A DNA stretch of 64,000 nucleotides from Gnomoniopsis sp. IMI 355080 (GCA_027946555.1 JAPEVC010000023.1:124001-188000); one strand, 5' to 3'. Shown: positions 33,680 to 45,421, counted from the stretch's first letter. Notes: generated by a model not told the origin, from the sequence alone. Translations and numbers: made by a program.

Positions 33680-35413
33680 TGGTTGAGGCCGTGGGGGTAT
33701 TAGGAGGGAGGAGGGAGGGGAAAACGAGGGGTATTGTCGATTTTATACAACTAATCGAATATGACACAATTGCATCGGAGGCGCTGCGACTGTGTGTTTC
33801 GCTAGTGGGCCCGAGTCGTGTGGATCTAACCAAATGACTACCGAAACTCCCGAGCTTATTAAGAATCCCCAGGGATAGACCGCGATGACGCGCAGTCCTG
33901 GCAGTAAGGGCACAAGGCAGAGGCAGTCTCTCTCAAATCTCGAAGCCAAAAGAAGAGAAAGAAGAAAGAGCTCAGGTTGTTCAAGCTGCTGGAACCACCG
34001 ATCAACAAAAGGATGACCCTTCAGATCTCATGCCTATAATCTGGAAAATCAGATCGCGTGCAAGAGATGTCTGTGATAGGGACATATGTCTTGCGCCCGC
34101 GTGGGAGAACAAGCAAATACCTACCTACGTGCCTCCCTGATCATCTGATAGTACCCCGTACTGTGCCCAATTGAATAGTTTGAGAGATTATCCTTTCAAC
34201 CATTACCTACAACGACGTTGGGTCCCCTAGGACCCTTAGAAGCCGGATGGGGCTGGTCAGTGCTCGGCGAATACCGGTCACATTTGCCCTCACAGCTTCC
34301 GCCACTACACCTCCGATTCACCTAGGTAAGTACCTGACAGGTAAACGCAAATGTAGGCAGGCTACTACCTTAGCCACCATTCCGTACTCGACCGCTCTAC
34401 CCGCCGTCAGTCAATTCAATCTTGTCTTGGCCGTATTACGCCTCTGAGGGAAATTTCAGCACCTGCAGTCTGCGATGTGGATCAGAGGCCCGGAGAGCCC
34501 CATTGTCAGGCCCTGGGGCCTGGGGCCGGCCCGGTGCAAGTGCACGCGGCATGCGGACAGTTCGAATTCGCAGGTCACAAACGCCTTGTTTGGATTCCGC
34601 CGAGGAGAGATACCTAGATGTGATGGCCCGTCAAGTCGCAAAAACAAGGGTCAAACACTAGAAATTCAGTGTCGACCTGCTGTCATCTAATTGGATTTCG
34701 ACAGCAGCCTGAAGTATTTCTCGGCAACGGGCAGCGAAGAGGTCCGAGTGAACCGCAGAAGACTTGCGTTTTCGGTCCACATCAATAATCATCGATGGTC
34801 GATGTTGGCTCGGCAGTTGCTCATGCAAAACAAGACTTCTTTGCCAGTGTGTCGATCAGTCTGCATTTATGTCAGTGAAAGTGTAAACAAGCCGACGAAA
34901 AGAAGCATACCGACAGGTTGAGTCTCATGCTATTACCTGCAAATGCTCCAGTCCATGCCCTAAGACATAGCACAGCTTTGAGAGTGGTTTGCACCTTCTG
35001 TCCCCAGCACGACAAAGTTTCTGCTGCACGTTGTCGTCTCGATGAAAACCTGGTGGACATGGTGTTTTCAGCCTCTTGCAGTTTTGTCGGAGAGCCTCTG
35101 GGTATCTAGGTCTGTTGCGAATTATCCATCCAAAAAGTGCGGAGGTTGGCCCAAATGGGACGCGCGCGCTTACAACCAATGCAACCTGATTCTTGCAACC
35201 AACCGCATACTACATGGGTATGGAATGGAACGACAAGGTTACATGTATATGTAGCACACGCCCTCGCTAATATGAAAGAAAAGGCTATCCAGTTTCTTTT
35301 CCCAATCATTGGGATGAAGCGCCTAGATGCAGTAACACGCACATCGCCCCAGTACAAACTCCTCTCATCTCCGTGGACCGTCCCCCACAACCGCCCTTTC
35401 GAACGTGCTGAAA
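33680..35413. other. Intergenic spacer, no supported gene
   Basis: 1.7 kb between the glutaredoxin start and the HET gene start (divergent). Frames of 60-94 codons are present, but none shows a domain, signal peptide or usable splice pattern. It includes both promoters. Confidence 0.6.
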
Positions 35414-37977
35414 ATGACGACGTGTTCCTCGAACCGAGCGTGCTTCATCTGCGATGTACAAAATTGTCCATACCTCCCCACTTTTCGCGATCTCGAGGTG
35501 GAAGTGAGTCCACACAAATGGCGCGAGATGAACGCACTTGAGTACGATGCGTACTTCTACGATCCATGTGAACGATGCGACAAGATACCGCCTGGTGGCA
35601 GCCCAGACACATCACTATGTCTTCGTTGCCAACATCTTCGTCTCCAGCATCTTCTTGTTTGCACCGCAAAACCAAACAATTCTCATGCAATCGCCTGTGG
35701 TACCTGGGAGCAGGCCTTGCACGGTTTTCGAGAAGGGTGTGAATTCTGCGCTTTCCTTCATAATGCGCCCCAAGTACAGAACCAGGCTTTGGGTTACTTG
35801 TTGGAGATGGAAAATGACAAGAGGAGACCCTGGACAGAGAAGGAATCAAAAGCATGGCTTCATCGCTACTATGACAAAGAAAGTGAAGGGAGTGTCATGT
35901 GGCGTGATTCAAAATATTACAACACAGACTTCCGAATTTTGTCTTGTCCAGGGAACTTGCCTTCTCGGCATCGGAACGATGCGGATTGCGGTATTGCGAT
36001 AGCAGATCAGTACATCTCTTGGGATGTCATCCAGAGCTGGATACATGAATGCACTTCTCAGCATCAGCATGGAATGGTTGAGAGAACACGACTGACCAAT
36101 GATCTGCCACAAGGCCTCATGGTCATTGACGTTGACCAAGGATGTCTTTCGGATGCGCCACCGGACTGTTGCTATATTGCTCTGAGTTATGTGTGGGGAG
36201 AGCTTCGACCCGGCGAATTAACATCAACAGCCGAAATCATACCTTTTTTGAGAAAGCCTGGGAGTTTAACAAGAAGCACCCTACCAGCGACTATATGGGA
36301 CGCGTTGACGGTGTGTCAGAGGCTTGGAGTCCATTACTTGTGGGTTGACCGTCTGTGCATTGTACAAGACGATGAGACACACAAGACTGAGCAGATAAGA
36401 TCAATGGACGTGATCTTCTCCCGGGCGACGCTGACCATCTGTGCGGTGGGTTCTACTGATGCCCACACTGGTCTCTGGGGAGCAGATGATACACCGCGAC
36501 CACGAGGTCACCATTATGCCAGAGTCGGTGATGTTGAGCTCGTGCAATGGCTTCCTGATGATATAGATAGAAGACTGGGCCATGCTTGGTGGAAGAGGGC
36601 CTGGACTTATCAGGAGTATTTGCTCTCTAATCGGAAGCTTCTCATCAGTCCTTGGCAAGTCACTTATGAATGCGATCACAGCATACAGAGAGAAGGCTTC
36701 ACGAATATAATACAAGGATTTCGTAATCCCGAGTCCACGGCACGTACCAGCAACGAATCGCGTTACGAGAAATACATTGGCGTTGTCATGGAATACAATG
36801 ATCGAATTCTGACTCGGCAAGACGATATTTACGATGCTTTTCAGGGGGTGTTTAAGTTGATCTACGGCACTCTCGACGAATTTGTGTGGGGCCTCCCGGC
36901 CTCGGAATTCGATAAAGCTCTGTCATGGCATACAGAATCGTTGATTCAATGGCCCAACAAGATGTTTGGAAGGCCTATGTCCCGTGGTATTCCAAGGGTT
37001 TCAGCGTGTCCGAACGGTCATATGGCCACGTGGTCATGGGTTGTTAGTAAAGGTCGCACTGATTGTAGCGGGAATTATCTGGAGTTTCTTTCATCCTTAG
37101 CTCGGTACAACATCTGGGACAGAAGAACAGGTTTGCGACCTGTGATCACTGATGGTATAATATGGAAAGACCATAACGGCAGAGAGAACCCGAGGTTACA
37201 CGCGTGGTGCGTGTGGAATATGGGCCTTATTGACACCCCTCTACCAACAGATCTGCAAGACAAATCATACTCCTCAGTCTCTAGCAAGCTTCAGACGAGA
37301 TGGCCAACATACAAGGACTATTGGCGAGAAGTTTTCCTCGGATCAACTGGCCCCTGGCTCTGCGAGGACGCTGCTGAAGTGGCTCTCTTGAAAGAAAAGG
37401 CGGGAAGACTACTGCTTCGGACGACTCTATGTACCTTGCGTTTTGAAGGCTTTGAGGGTTGGGGCCGGTCCTGGGACTGCCTGATTTTAAAAGCCGATGG
37501 CACGGCTGTGGGAAGTTTGTACTCTAAATTTATTGTCCCAGGAGCTATCTCGACGGCTGGGAAAGACTGTGATTTTGTTGCATTATCCGTCGGGCGGGAG
37601 TCGGGACTGCGTTTTGAGGAGTTATTGAAGAGAGCGCCTTTACTGGGCAAACCTTGTGACTTCAAGCCTCTTCCGGAGCAGCAAGAGTAAGTAACTCGCT
37701 GAAGCAATTTCATGATTTGGGTTCTAATGCTGCCAGAAGACAGTACGACACGTTCGTCAAGTGGTGTGCAAGAGAGGGAGTCGACGGCAGCAGAATTTTG
37801 AGCCCCGAGATCACAGAACATGACGACGAAGGATATGCTATATATCCACCGCCCGTCATTAACGTTATGGTGATTAGCTGGCACGGAAGCGTGGCGCGGC
37901 GCGAGACACTCGGCTGGGTATTGCTTACTCAGTGGGTCAAGATGAAGCCAGAAGTTCGCACAATTGTTCTAGAATGA
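35414..37977 (+). CDS. HET-domain (heterokaryon incompatibility) protein
   Basis: Exons are 35414..37686 and 37737..37977 (50-bp intron, phase 2), giving 837 aa. The ATG at 35414 is the first true start; the frame is open a little further but without ATG. The N-terminal 110 residues are Cys-rich (CFIC, CERC, CLRCQH, CEFC), a layout often seen in front of HET domains, possibly metal-binding. The HET domain (about 260-400) shows CYIALSYVWG, then LGVHYLWVDRLCIVQDD and WWKRAWTYQEYLLS, its three hallmark blocks. The C-terminal exon ends in VINVMVISWHG and the Trp/Leu-rich tail common in this family. HET proteins trigger cell death when genetically different hyphae fuse. No STAND/NLR or partner gene lies beside it, so it may be a stand-alone HET gene of unknown trigger. 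Confidence 0.93.
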
Positions 37978-38430
37978 CAACATGGCTTGGGAGCAGTAGC
38001 ACTACGTAAAGCATTGACTGCACGAAGTCTGGTCAAGAGTCCATGATCTCATCCGGCAAGATAAATTCTCCACGAAGCGTGCAGCAGCGAGTATATTTAT
38101 AATGTCATTGCAGTCGAGCTGAACGACCTACTTTGCCTCTACGACTTATTCATCGCAACCTCGGTAAGTGCATTGTAGGATATCAATGATCCAATCCCGT
38201 AGTACCAAAAGTCTCAAGATGGAGCAAGACAGTGCAGTCCACCTTACATTCTCGGCGGCCACGTCTCTGTGGCAGTTGTGACTACAAGTAGCCCGTCATG
38301 ATCACACAGCTTGCGCCACATGATGATGTACTCTAACTTGGCGTAAAACGATCGGTCTGTTTCATGCGGGCATTGAATAGTTTGCTACTCTCCCCGTGAT
38401 CTGTCATGGTGGCTGCCCATAAGATCCTAA

Positions 38431-38473
38431 CCCCCCCCTCTCTTCCGGAACAGCAAAAAGATTGGGGGGGGGG
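38431..38473. repeat. C8 ... G10 complementary homopolymers
   Basis: Eight C (38431-38438) and ten G (38464-38473) are separated by 25 bp and could pair as a hairpin with a GC-only stem. The tract may be polymorphic. Confidence 0.85.
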
Positions 38474-39059
38474 TCGACTAATACTAACCCCAACCCTGAT
38501 GAGTAGGACCCATGCGGTCGGCCTTTGTTCGGGCAACGGCAATAGCAAAATCTCCCACAAGGTCTGCAGTCTCACTCAACCCAACCAAACCTTGTTAATC
38601 GCGCTTAGCAAACATTCACACTGTCTTGACAACGATTCCAGAGCCTATCTATCTCCTTCCATTTCTCGATTCCAAGTCTCTTGACTTCCTGCAGCCAGGC
38701 GTGTCCCTGTGGGGTGACCATTGCAATACGAACAACGATATCAAGAGCAAGCCGCTTCATTTAGGGACTTGAATCTGCTCCACTTAAACCTTGACATTCA
38801 AGTTGTCAGGACCAGACAGTTTCCTAGCACATGCAGCTGACCGCGGTGTTGCGGCGTCGACTCCACTCTCTCGCATCAGCCTCCAGGCCTTGGGTCTTGA
38901 AAAAGTTGCTGAACTGAATCAAGGTACGTACAGTACAGATTACATACACACCCCTCCAGGTAGCCTGCCTGGCAAAGCATGCCGCCACTTACCTCTGCCC
39001 AACTCCAACACCCGCCAACTCGCGACGACGCTGTCCCAAGGATTTGGGCTGCATTTGTT

Positions 39060-39085
39060 GACTGACTGACGGACTGACTGACTGA
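39060..39085. repeat. (GACT)n microsatellite
   Basis: Six to seven units of GACT with one GGACT interruption, just upstream of the BAG coding frame. Confidence 0.9.
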
Positions 39086-39188
39086 TCGTCATACACAGAC
39101 AAGTAACACAAGCCCAGTCGAATCGTCCCTTCTTACCCCACCACCCTCCTCGCGATTCACGGTTCGTGTCCTTTTAAGGACCATCAAC

Positions 39189-40424
39189 TTGCCCACGGTG
39201 GCTTCCGGACCCTCTTCCACCCTGGCATCCTCCGGTGCCCTCATCGCCGGGCACATTGCCAACTTCACCACCAACATCTACAACCAAATACCCCCCTCTC
39301 TCCTGACCACACTTGACAGCGCCTCACAATATATAGAGGCCACCACCGGCGTCAACCCGAGTCTAGTCTACGGCAGCGCCGCCGCCGCCGCCATCCTCCT
39401 CGGCGCCATACCAACCGCTTACGCCAAGTCGGTGTCCAACAAGTCAAACGCTGAAGACGGAGGAGGACAGAAGATGTCCAGGAGGGGCTACTCCAGCCAC
39501 GAACGAGGCGGTCTTTCACCCTTCGCGTCTGGCTTGGGCGATGGACGGGGTGGAGTTCCGGAAGTGACCGACGAAGATTACAGCTACATCACCTCAGAAG
39601 ACCTAGAGGGTTCCCATGACATGGACCGATATGGCGGCCGGTCAGCCGGTGGTCCCGCCCTGGTGATTGACGATGACGACATCATTCTCATCAAGCACAA
39701 GGGCGTCACCTACCCCGAACACTTTCCCGCATACAGCATTGGCGATGCGAAGTTGCTAGTAGGCGATGTTCGGGAGCGGGTACAGATGATCATGAAGCTG
39801 TCGGACCGGAGGACACGCAAGATAAAGCTGCTGTACAAGGGCAGGCAACTCAAGGATGACGAGGAGCCTGTGCGCAACTTCAACGTGAAGAACAACAGCG
39901 AGATCATGGTGGTTTTGCCCGAGCCGAGCGGGGACGACAGCAGCAGCGACAGCGAGGAGGTGGTTGTGGTGGGCCGGGATGACGAGGGTCGCCCCAAGAA
40001 GTCGAAGAACAAGAAGAGGAAGAACAACAAGAAGAAGAGTGGCAAGAGCGCCAGCACCAGTCCCCGTGAGAGCAACCTCGAGGTCCCTGGTGGAGGCGCG
40101 GGGACTAGCCGACCGCAGTCGCCGGCATCAGCAGTCTCCGGGGCCAGTGCATCAGGACCAATGGAAAAGCTCAACGCGATCAACTCCCACTTCACCACGC
40201 AGCTGTTGCCAAAGTGCGTGCACTTTACAGCAAGCCCGCCTTCGGATCCCAAGAAGCGCGCAGACGAGCACCGCAAGCTGTCGGAGACAATCATGCAGCA
40301 GGTTATTTTGAAGCTGGATGAGGTGGAGACCAACGGAGAGGAGGAGGCACGAGCGCGGCGGAAGGAGCTGGTCAGGGTAGTGCAGGATGTCCTGAAGGGC
40401 CTTGACAATAAGCTGAACGAATAG
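39189..40424 (+). CDS. Membrane-anchored UBL-BAG Hsp70 cochaperone (start codon unresolved)
   Basis: The open frame encodes, in order, a hydrophobic anchor (about residues 57-79 counted from 39189: SLVYGSAAAAAILLGAIPTAY) and an acidic linker with EVTDEDYSYITSEDLE. A ubiquitin-like domain follows (about 165-245: IKLLYKGRQLKDDEEPVRNF), then a Lys-rich segment and a C-terminal BAG domain (about 330-405) that would bind the Hsp70 ATPase lobe and act as nucleotide-exchange factor. The UBL could tether it to the proteasome. The codon at 39189 is TTG, not ATG. The frame is open back to a stop at 39075 with no ATG, and the first in-frame ATG is 39474, after the anchor. Either an upstream exon supplies the start, a near-cognate codon is used, or only the soluble form from 39474 (316 aa) is made. 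A weak candidate exon is 38979..39056 joined at 39099. Confidence 0.85.
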   Translation: MPTVASGPSSTLASSGALIAGHIANFTTNIYNQIPPSLLTTLDSASQYIEATTGVNPSLVYGSAAAAAILLGAIPTAYAKSVSNKSNAEDGGGQKMSRRGYSSHERGGLSPFASGLGDGRGGVPEVTDEDYSYITSEDLEGSHDMDRYGGRSAGGPALVIDDDDIILIKHKGVTYPEHFPAYSIGDAKLLVGDVRERVQMIMKLSDRRTRKIKLLYKGRQLKDDEEPVRNFNVKNNSEIMVVLPEPSGDDSSSDSEEVVVVGRDDEGRPKKSKNKKRKNNKKKSGKSASTSPRESNLEVPGGGAGTSRPQSPASAVSGASASGPMEKLNAINSHFTTQLLPKCVHFTASPPSDPKKRADEHRKLSETIMQQVILKLDEVETNGEEEARARRKELVRVVQDVLKGLDNKLNE

Positions 40425-41895
40425 GCTGGTCACGAGGCAATGCGCTGACGAAAGATTGCATTGTATGGGAGTTCTGGGATGGAATAGACTGATGCACGAT
40501 GGGCTATGATTGCGAATTGTTTGATCTCGGATCCTTGGGCTCATCTTGGACGACTGGACTACCTTTTGAAGCATTTGTTGAGTGCCTCCTGCGGCGTCTG
40601 CGAGGTGATACTGGTAGGCAAGTAGGATGGCCATGACGGCGTGTAGAGAGTGGGCAGGGTATGCGGACGGAGGTCAGGGAATGAGTTCGTAGATTTGATG
40701 GGAAGCAAGACGCTCTAGCATCATGGTCTCTGGCGCTACTGGCGTTCGGAACAGGGACCAAGCATGAGGAAGATTGTCTAGCATGAAATGAACCTTTGCG
40801 TCAGTCTGAGAACAGCGTCTATATTGGTGATCAGAATTGCATGGTGAGATTGTCATGCAAAGTGGTACCCTCTTCCTATTCACATATACACATCCACCCG
40901 TCTTGCATGATCGGGGTAGGGTTCAACTTTAGTATGGGGACGGGCGAAGGGGACGGGAGTTTGTAACCCTTATCATTGGTTATCTTGGTATGATCCAACA
41001 GAGTGTTGAATACTCCTCTCTAAATAAGTGAGACGAGACTAAACTCATCAAGAAGAAGGAGTATTCACCCTGCCATCGGAAACCTGGCTGGAAGTGCTGG
41101 CGTGTCTGGACAAGGAGGAAGCAAAACTTGTCTGTGACGTGGTCACGGCACAAACGGAATCTCTCCTCTGTCGGAGCCTAGTATTTCAAATTGGACTCAG
41201 TTGAAATCAGATGAAGAATCGAAATTCGTAGTCAGGAACAGCAAGAACAAATTAGATGGTTTTCTTGATGTGCAAGTTCTATTTTGGCTGGTACCCAGTC
41301 ACCCGAGTGGCCATAATAGATCCAAACTACAACTCCCGAACTCCGCTATCTTGACCGATGTGAAATAGTGCCTATAGACTCAAAGAACAATCAGATAACA
41401 GAAAACTCATGTAGACTGACTGCGTATCTGGCAGTCATGAAGCGATAGTATGTGATATCGCAAGACGCTGAGGTCGACATGCTTGGCCGGTCCAGAGTGG
41501 GTCCGTACGCCGCCAATCAACTGCCGGGGTATCACGTGCACTTGCCCTAAAAACTCTGGACGGTTCCTTCCCTCTGCCGCGTAGACAGAACCCCCCCGGC
41601 GCCTGGCTAGCTCAACCCTCCCGACGACGATTCGCACCTCTCTGTGTGGACTACCAAAGGGTTTGTTTGCAGTGTGTGGCCCAACCCAATTTTCTTAGTG
41701 AGTGACCCAGCAGCCCAGCCCTTCCACCCACTTCCACCATCCCCCGACCCAAATACTAACCTGCCAACGCAACCACCAGGGCCGACTCAGAATATCTCGC
41801 AGACTTCGTTTTCTTTTCGGAGTTTGTCTTTTCTGAGCATCCTTTTCTCTTTCCTTTGCCCCATCCCGACGTTCGGTTGACGACAAATACCCAAC
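40425..41895. other. Intergenic spacer; uL13 leader at right
   Basis: 1.5 kb. The last about 200 bp (41690-41895) are C/T-rich, as expected for a ribosomal-protein gene leader. Nothing else supported. Confidence 0.6.
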
Positions 41896-43239
41896 ATGTC
41901 CTCCTTCGAGCAGGTCGTGAGTACACACCCACTCCCCACATCCACATTTCCCATTTCCTATTGCCCATGCGAAGGCCCATCACCACCAATCCACGCAATA
42001 CTCGGCCGTGGTTCCGTCGTCGCCCCAGATGCATCGTCGACCAGCAAGAGGAGGAGAGTCGAGGCGCCCGTCGGCTTCGATTGAAGACGATGGGCGAGCC
42101 GGGCCGCGAACGACGCGATGACGACGGAAACATCTTGGACACAAAAAATCGACATGCCGCAGACACACAACGCGGACAGTACCAACAAGACGTATCAATC
42201 ACCAACGACGACCGTACACGGCACTGGGGGGACGAGGGACATGGGCTGCCATTACACATCAAGACAGCATAATTGAGAAGACAAAAATGCTGACTATTTG
42301 TGTTTCTACTAGGTCGTCATTGACGGCAAGGGCCACCTTCTGGGTCGTCTCGCCAGCATTGTTGCCAAGCAGCTGCTGAGTGGCCAGAAGATCGTTGTCG
42401 TCCGCTGTGAGGCTCTCAACATCTCTGGAGAGTTCTTCCGCGCGAAGCGTACGTCTACTTGCCCCCGCCATCCAATTCGATCTACCCTGCGAGACATCAC
42501 ATGCAGACAGCCTCAGCATACCAGCTGTGTCTGGCAAGAGAGAGCATTAGAACAGGGTCAACAATCGAGACTCGACTGATGGCTGACATGATGGATTTAC
42601 AGTCAAGTACCACGCGTACCTCCGCAAGATGACCCGATACAACCCCACCCGCGGTGGTGAGTCGACCCTTGCGCAAATACGCGATTCCCATTCGACCGAA
42701 CTCATTATCTGACACGATCCCTAGGTCCCTTCCACTTCCGCGCCCCCTCTCGCATCTTCTACAAGACCGTCCGTGGCATGATCCCCCACAAGACTGCCCG
42801 CGGAGCCGCTGCTCTCGAGCGCCTGAAGGTCTTCGAGGGTGTCCCCCCTCCCTACGACAAGCAGAAGAAGATGGTCGTCCCCCAGGCTCTGCGTGTCCTG
42901 CGTCTGCAGCCCGGCCGCAAGTACTGCACCGTCGGTCGTCTGAGCCACGAGGTGGGCTGGAAGTACAAGGATGTTGTTGAGAGGTACGATGCTTTCCAGA
43001 TCCCGAGGATTCTTGGCCAGCTTTTTGGAATACCCAAGGCGAAGGCCGAGATCCAGAAACTATCAAATGGGCTATGGGTTGCTGACGACGATGAATACAG
43101 ACTCGAGGAGCGCAGAAAGGCCAAGGGCGCCGCCTACTACGAGCGCAAGAAGTCTGCCCGACGGAATCTCACCGAGGCCAAGAAGGCCGCCAAGGTCGAC
43201 AGCAAGGTCACCGAGGCCCTTGCCGCCTACGGTCACTAA
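41896..43239 (+). CDS. RPL16: 60S ribosomal protein uL13 (L13a, yeast L16)
   Basis: Five exons: 41896..41916, 42313..42448, 42603..42656, 42725..42983 and 43101..43239, all phases consistent, giving 202 aa. The product begins MSSFEQVVVIDGKGHLLGRL, followed by LRKMTRYNPTRGG and RGMIPHKTARGAAALERL, the universal uL13 signature. Its eukaryotic C-terminal helix is Lys/Ala-rich (RRNLTEAKKAAKVDSK). It is a structural protein of the large subunit near the peptide-exit side. The first exon has only seven codons, and its intron is 396 bp, the largest in the window, typical of highly expressed ribosomal-protein genes. Intron sequences were scanned by eye for C/D-box snoRNAs, and none was convincing. 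Confidence 0.97.
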
Positions 43240-45208
43240 TGGGTGTTCCGTTTGCGGTTTTATTACCAACAACAAACCCCCTTGTGCTCTTCTTTTAACG
43301 TTTGCGCTTAGATTGGCGTGGGATGGTCTGGTCAATGCATTGGCGACGGACGGCTTTCGGGATCGGGAAGACAATCTGGCTTGGTCGTCAGGGTTTATGG
43401 TCCCCCCATATAGGGACGCAAAATTACCTACACACATCACTGCGATGAGCCTACATGGATGAAAACAAAAAGAAGACAAACTTTCGCCACCACTCAAAAT
43501 GACGGGGCTTGCTGGATGATACGACGTGACTGGTAATTTTTTTGTGATCGAGCCGAGCGTCGGTAGGGAAGGCTGGCGAGGGGCTGTTTGATGATTGTGT
43601 GGGCATGTCGAGAACCATGGAGAACCTGGCGATGGTGTTTGCCATGAAGAGCCATAATGCAGATATCTTGCGAGGTTCGAGGATGACGAGTCCTGATGGC
43701 CGATCAATACAATTGTCAAATTGGGTGATCAAGCCGGCAGCGCCAGCATGCCTGTGGTTCCATCCTTTCCCTTTCTTGATATTCCCACGCTGTCCCCCCT
43801 TGTTCTTGATTTCGACGTGGTTCTACGAAGCACGTACCCTCGACTTACTGACGCGTAGCTCAGGTTGGAAAGAAAGAAAGGTTACTACTGTAGATAGAGG
43901 ATGTCCGGGCGAGGGCGACGCGGCGCTAGGACATCATTGTCACGTCCGTACCCACCAAAAGTCTTGGACCTGCTCCCCAGCAGTGCCTCATCAGCCATGT
44001 CCACAACACAAAACCAGCCCGTTGGAAACCATGCATGATCGCTACTGCAACTTCAAAGTTACGTGGGGAAGGGGGCGAGATATTCCCGTTCCGTCCAAGG
44101 CCAGCGAGCCATCTTTCCACCCCACGCCAACTAATAAAGGCGCGAGCGATACTGGTCCGAGCCTGTGTCATGTAGGTTGTCTTCAGGTATTCTAGACTAC
44201 TAGAGCCAAGGCATTCTCCGGAACCCTCCCTCCCCCCTCCCCAGCGGCAGGCTCCGATGACGGGATTGCCTGCCTGAGGACGTGGGCTGAGCTGACCACA
44301 TGTGAAGACGGTTATGCCGCCAATGAGGGTGCAAAGGATAGGGCGCCAAGTCCAGTTGGGCAGCTCAGTAAGCGAGGATGAGCGCCGAGGAGATGTATTT
44401 GGTGAAGCGTGTGGTAGGATTCAGGACTGGGAAAGCTTGGATAGGGAGATGGCAAGGACGGTCAGAGGAGATCTTCATCGCTTTTGACAGCGCAACGTAT
44501 GTACATACGTCTGGTTGATCGGCTGTCTTGTCAGACCACCTTATGGTTGTGAAAATCATGAATACTATGTCGACCTGTCGAGCTAGCAAGCCTCGTGCCG
44601 TGCCTATAGATGTGCAAGGCGAGCACGAGTGTCGTCCATAGGCCAGAGAGGCTATCTGCGGGTCGTTATTCGTTGCCCGGCCCGCGTGCCGAGTGCCTAC
44701 GTAGAATGCTACTGTGCGGAACACTCTACATGATGCAAGTGCCGCACTTGACTCCGGGGTGACCTCCGTTCCAATGGTACGGAAGGGTTGAATACTACGG
44801 CTTGGCAGCCATGATAGCCGGGCAGCCGGGGACGTCACCTCTTTCCACGCTCTTACATATTATATCACTTATTATCGACATTCACGAAACAGGATGGACC
44901 TCTTTTCAAGTTTGCACAGTAAAGGTAAGTGGTGTGAAAGGCTGTATGTATTTCAGCTGGCTCGTATGCGCAAAACGAGAGAGAAAGAAATCAGTGCAGT
45001 AGCGACAGATTGACAGTGCTTCTATTCGACAATGAACCAAAACCTGACTCTCCCTTCACACCATCGTTCGTCTCCTCACGCTTCATCCATCAAGTATATA
45101 TATATACACATGCTGCTAGAGCGTATTGTCAGTACAAACTGTTGTGCTTGATGCCATGATCGAGGGAGGAGCGTACGTACGAAGTGAGCAGTGTCGCACA
45201 CAAAATAT
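43240..45208. other. Intergenic spacer, no supported gene
   Basis: 2.0 kb. Frames reach 198 codons (43599-44195) but are shadows of compositionally G/C-rich non-coding DNA, with no family motif. The last 100 bp are the expected 3' flank of the small Cys-rich gene. Confidence 0.6.
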
Positions 45209-45274
45209 TTACTTGGAGTGGGTCGGGCATCCGGAGCACTTGCAGTCAGTGCACTTGCAGTCGGTTCCGCACAT
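45209..45274 (-). CDS. 21-residue metallothionein-like peptide
   Basis: A 22-codon frame (ATG at 45274, TAA at 45209) starts MCGTDCKC and ends in PTHSK. Six of 21 residues are Cys, spaced C-x3-C-x-C-x2-C-x-C-x2-C (Cys2, 6, 8, 11, 13, 16), with no aromatic residue and no Leu, Ile, Val or Ala: the composition of a metal-thiolate cluster peptide. Very short fungal metallothioneins are known; the 22-residue zinc-binding MMT1 of Magnaporthe also has six cysteines and is needed for infection. A TATAAA lies 142 bp upstream (45416-45421), followed by a pyrimidine- and A-rich leader (CAACTTCAATCACTATCC), typical of a strongly expressed gene. It is too short for routine gene finding. Its metal and role are inferred. 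Confidence 0.82.
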   Translation of the reverse strand: MCGTDCKCTDCKCSGCPTHSK

Positions 45275-45415
45275 TTTGATGTTGGGGGGGTTGGTGATTC
45301 AACACGGTGAAGTGAAGCGTTGGGATAGTGATTGAAGTTGTTCTTGAAGATAAGACTTGAGCGTTGAGGAGAAACACGAGACAATAATCGGGTATCCGAG
45401 AGGGATATCCGAGCC

Positions 45416-45421
45416 TTTATA
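45416..45421 (-). promoter_or_regulatory. TATA box of the metallothionein-like gene
   Basis: TATAAA on the minus strand within TTTATAAAGG. It is placed so that transcription starting 30-40 bp downstream gives a leader of roughly 105-115 nt. Confidence 0.55.

Larger units (their letters stand above)
37978..39188. other. Intergenic spacer and probable 5' exon/leader of the BAG gene
   Basis: 1.2 kb. It contains a C8/G10 inverted homopolymer pair (38431-38473) and a (GACT)n repeat (39060-39085). The stretch from 39078 onward is open in the frame of the downstream BAG protein but lacks an ATG. Confidence 0.6.

Noticed and set aside
38979..39098. 5' exon and 42-bp intron supplying an ATG to the BAG gene
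   Set aside because: Phase fits, but the 5' splice site (GTTGAC) is poor and sits in a GACT repeat; kept only as a weak possibility in the BAG entry.
39710..40408. 232-codon minus-strand frame opposite the BAG gene
   Set aside because: Ser/Leu/Phe-rich mirror of a Lys/Asp/Glu-rich coding strand; a shadow.
44365..44838. 157-codon minus-strand frame
   Set aside because: Begins with GTG, has no signal peptide, domain or splice context, and lies in an ordinary spacer.
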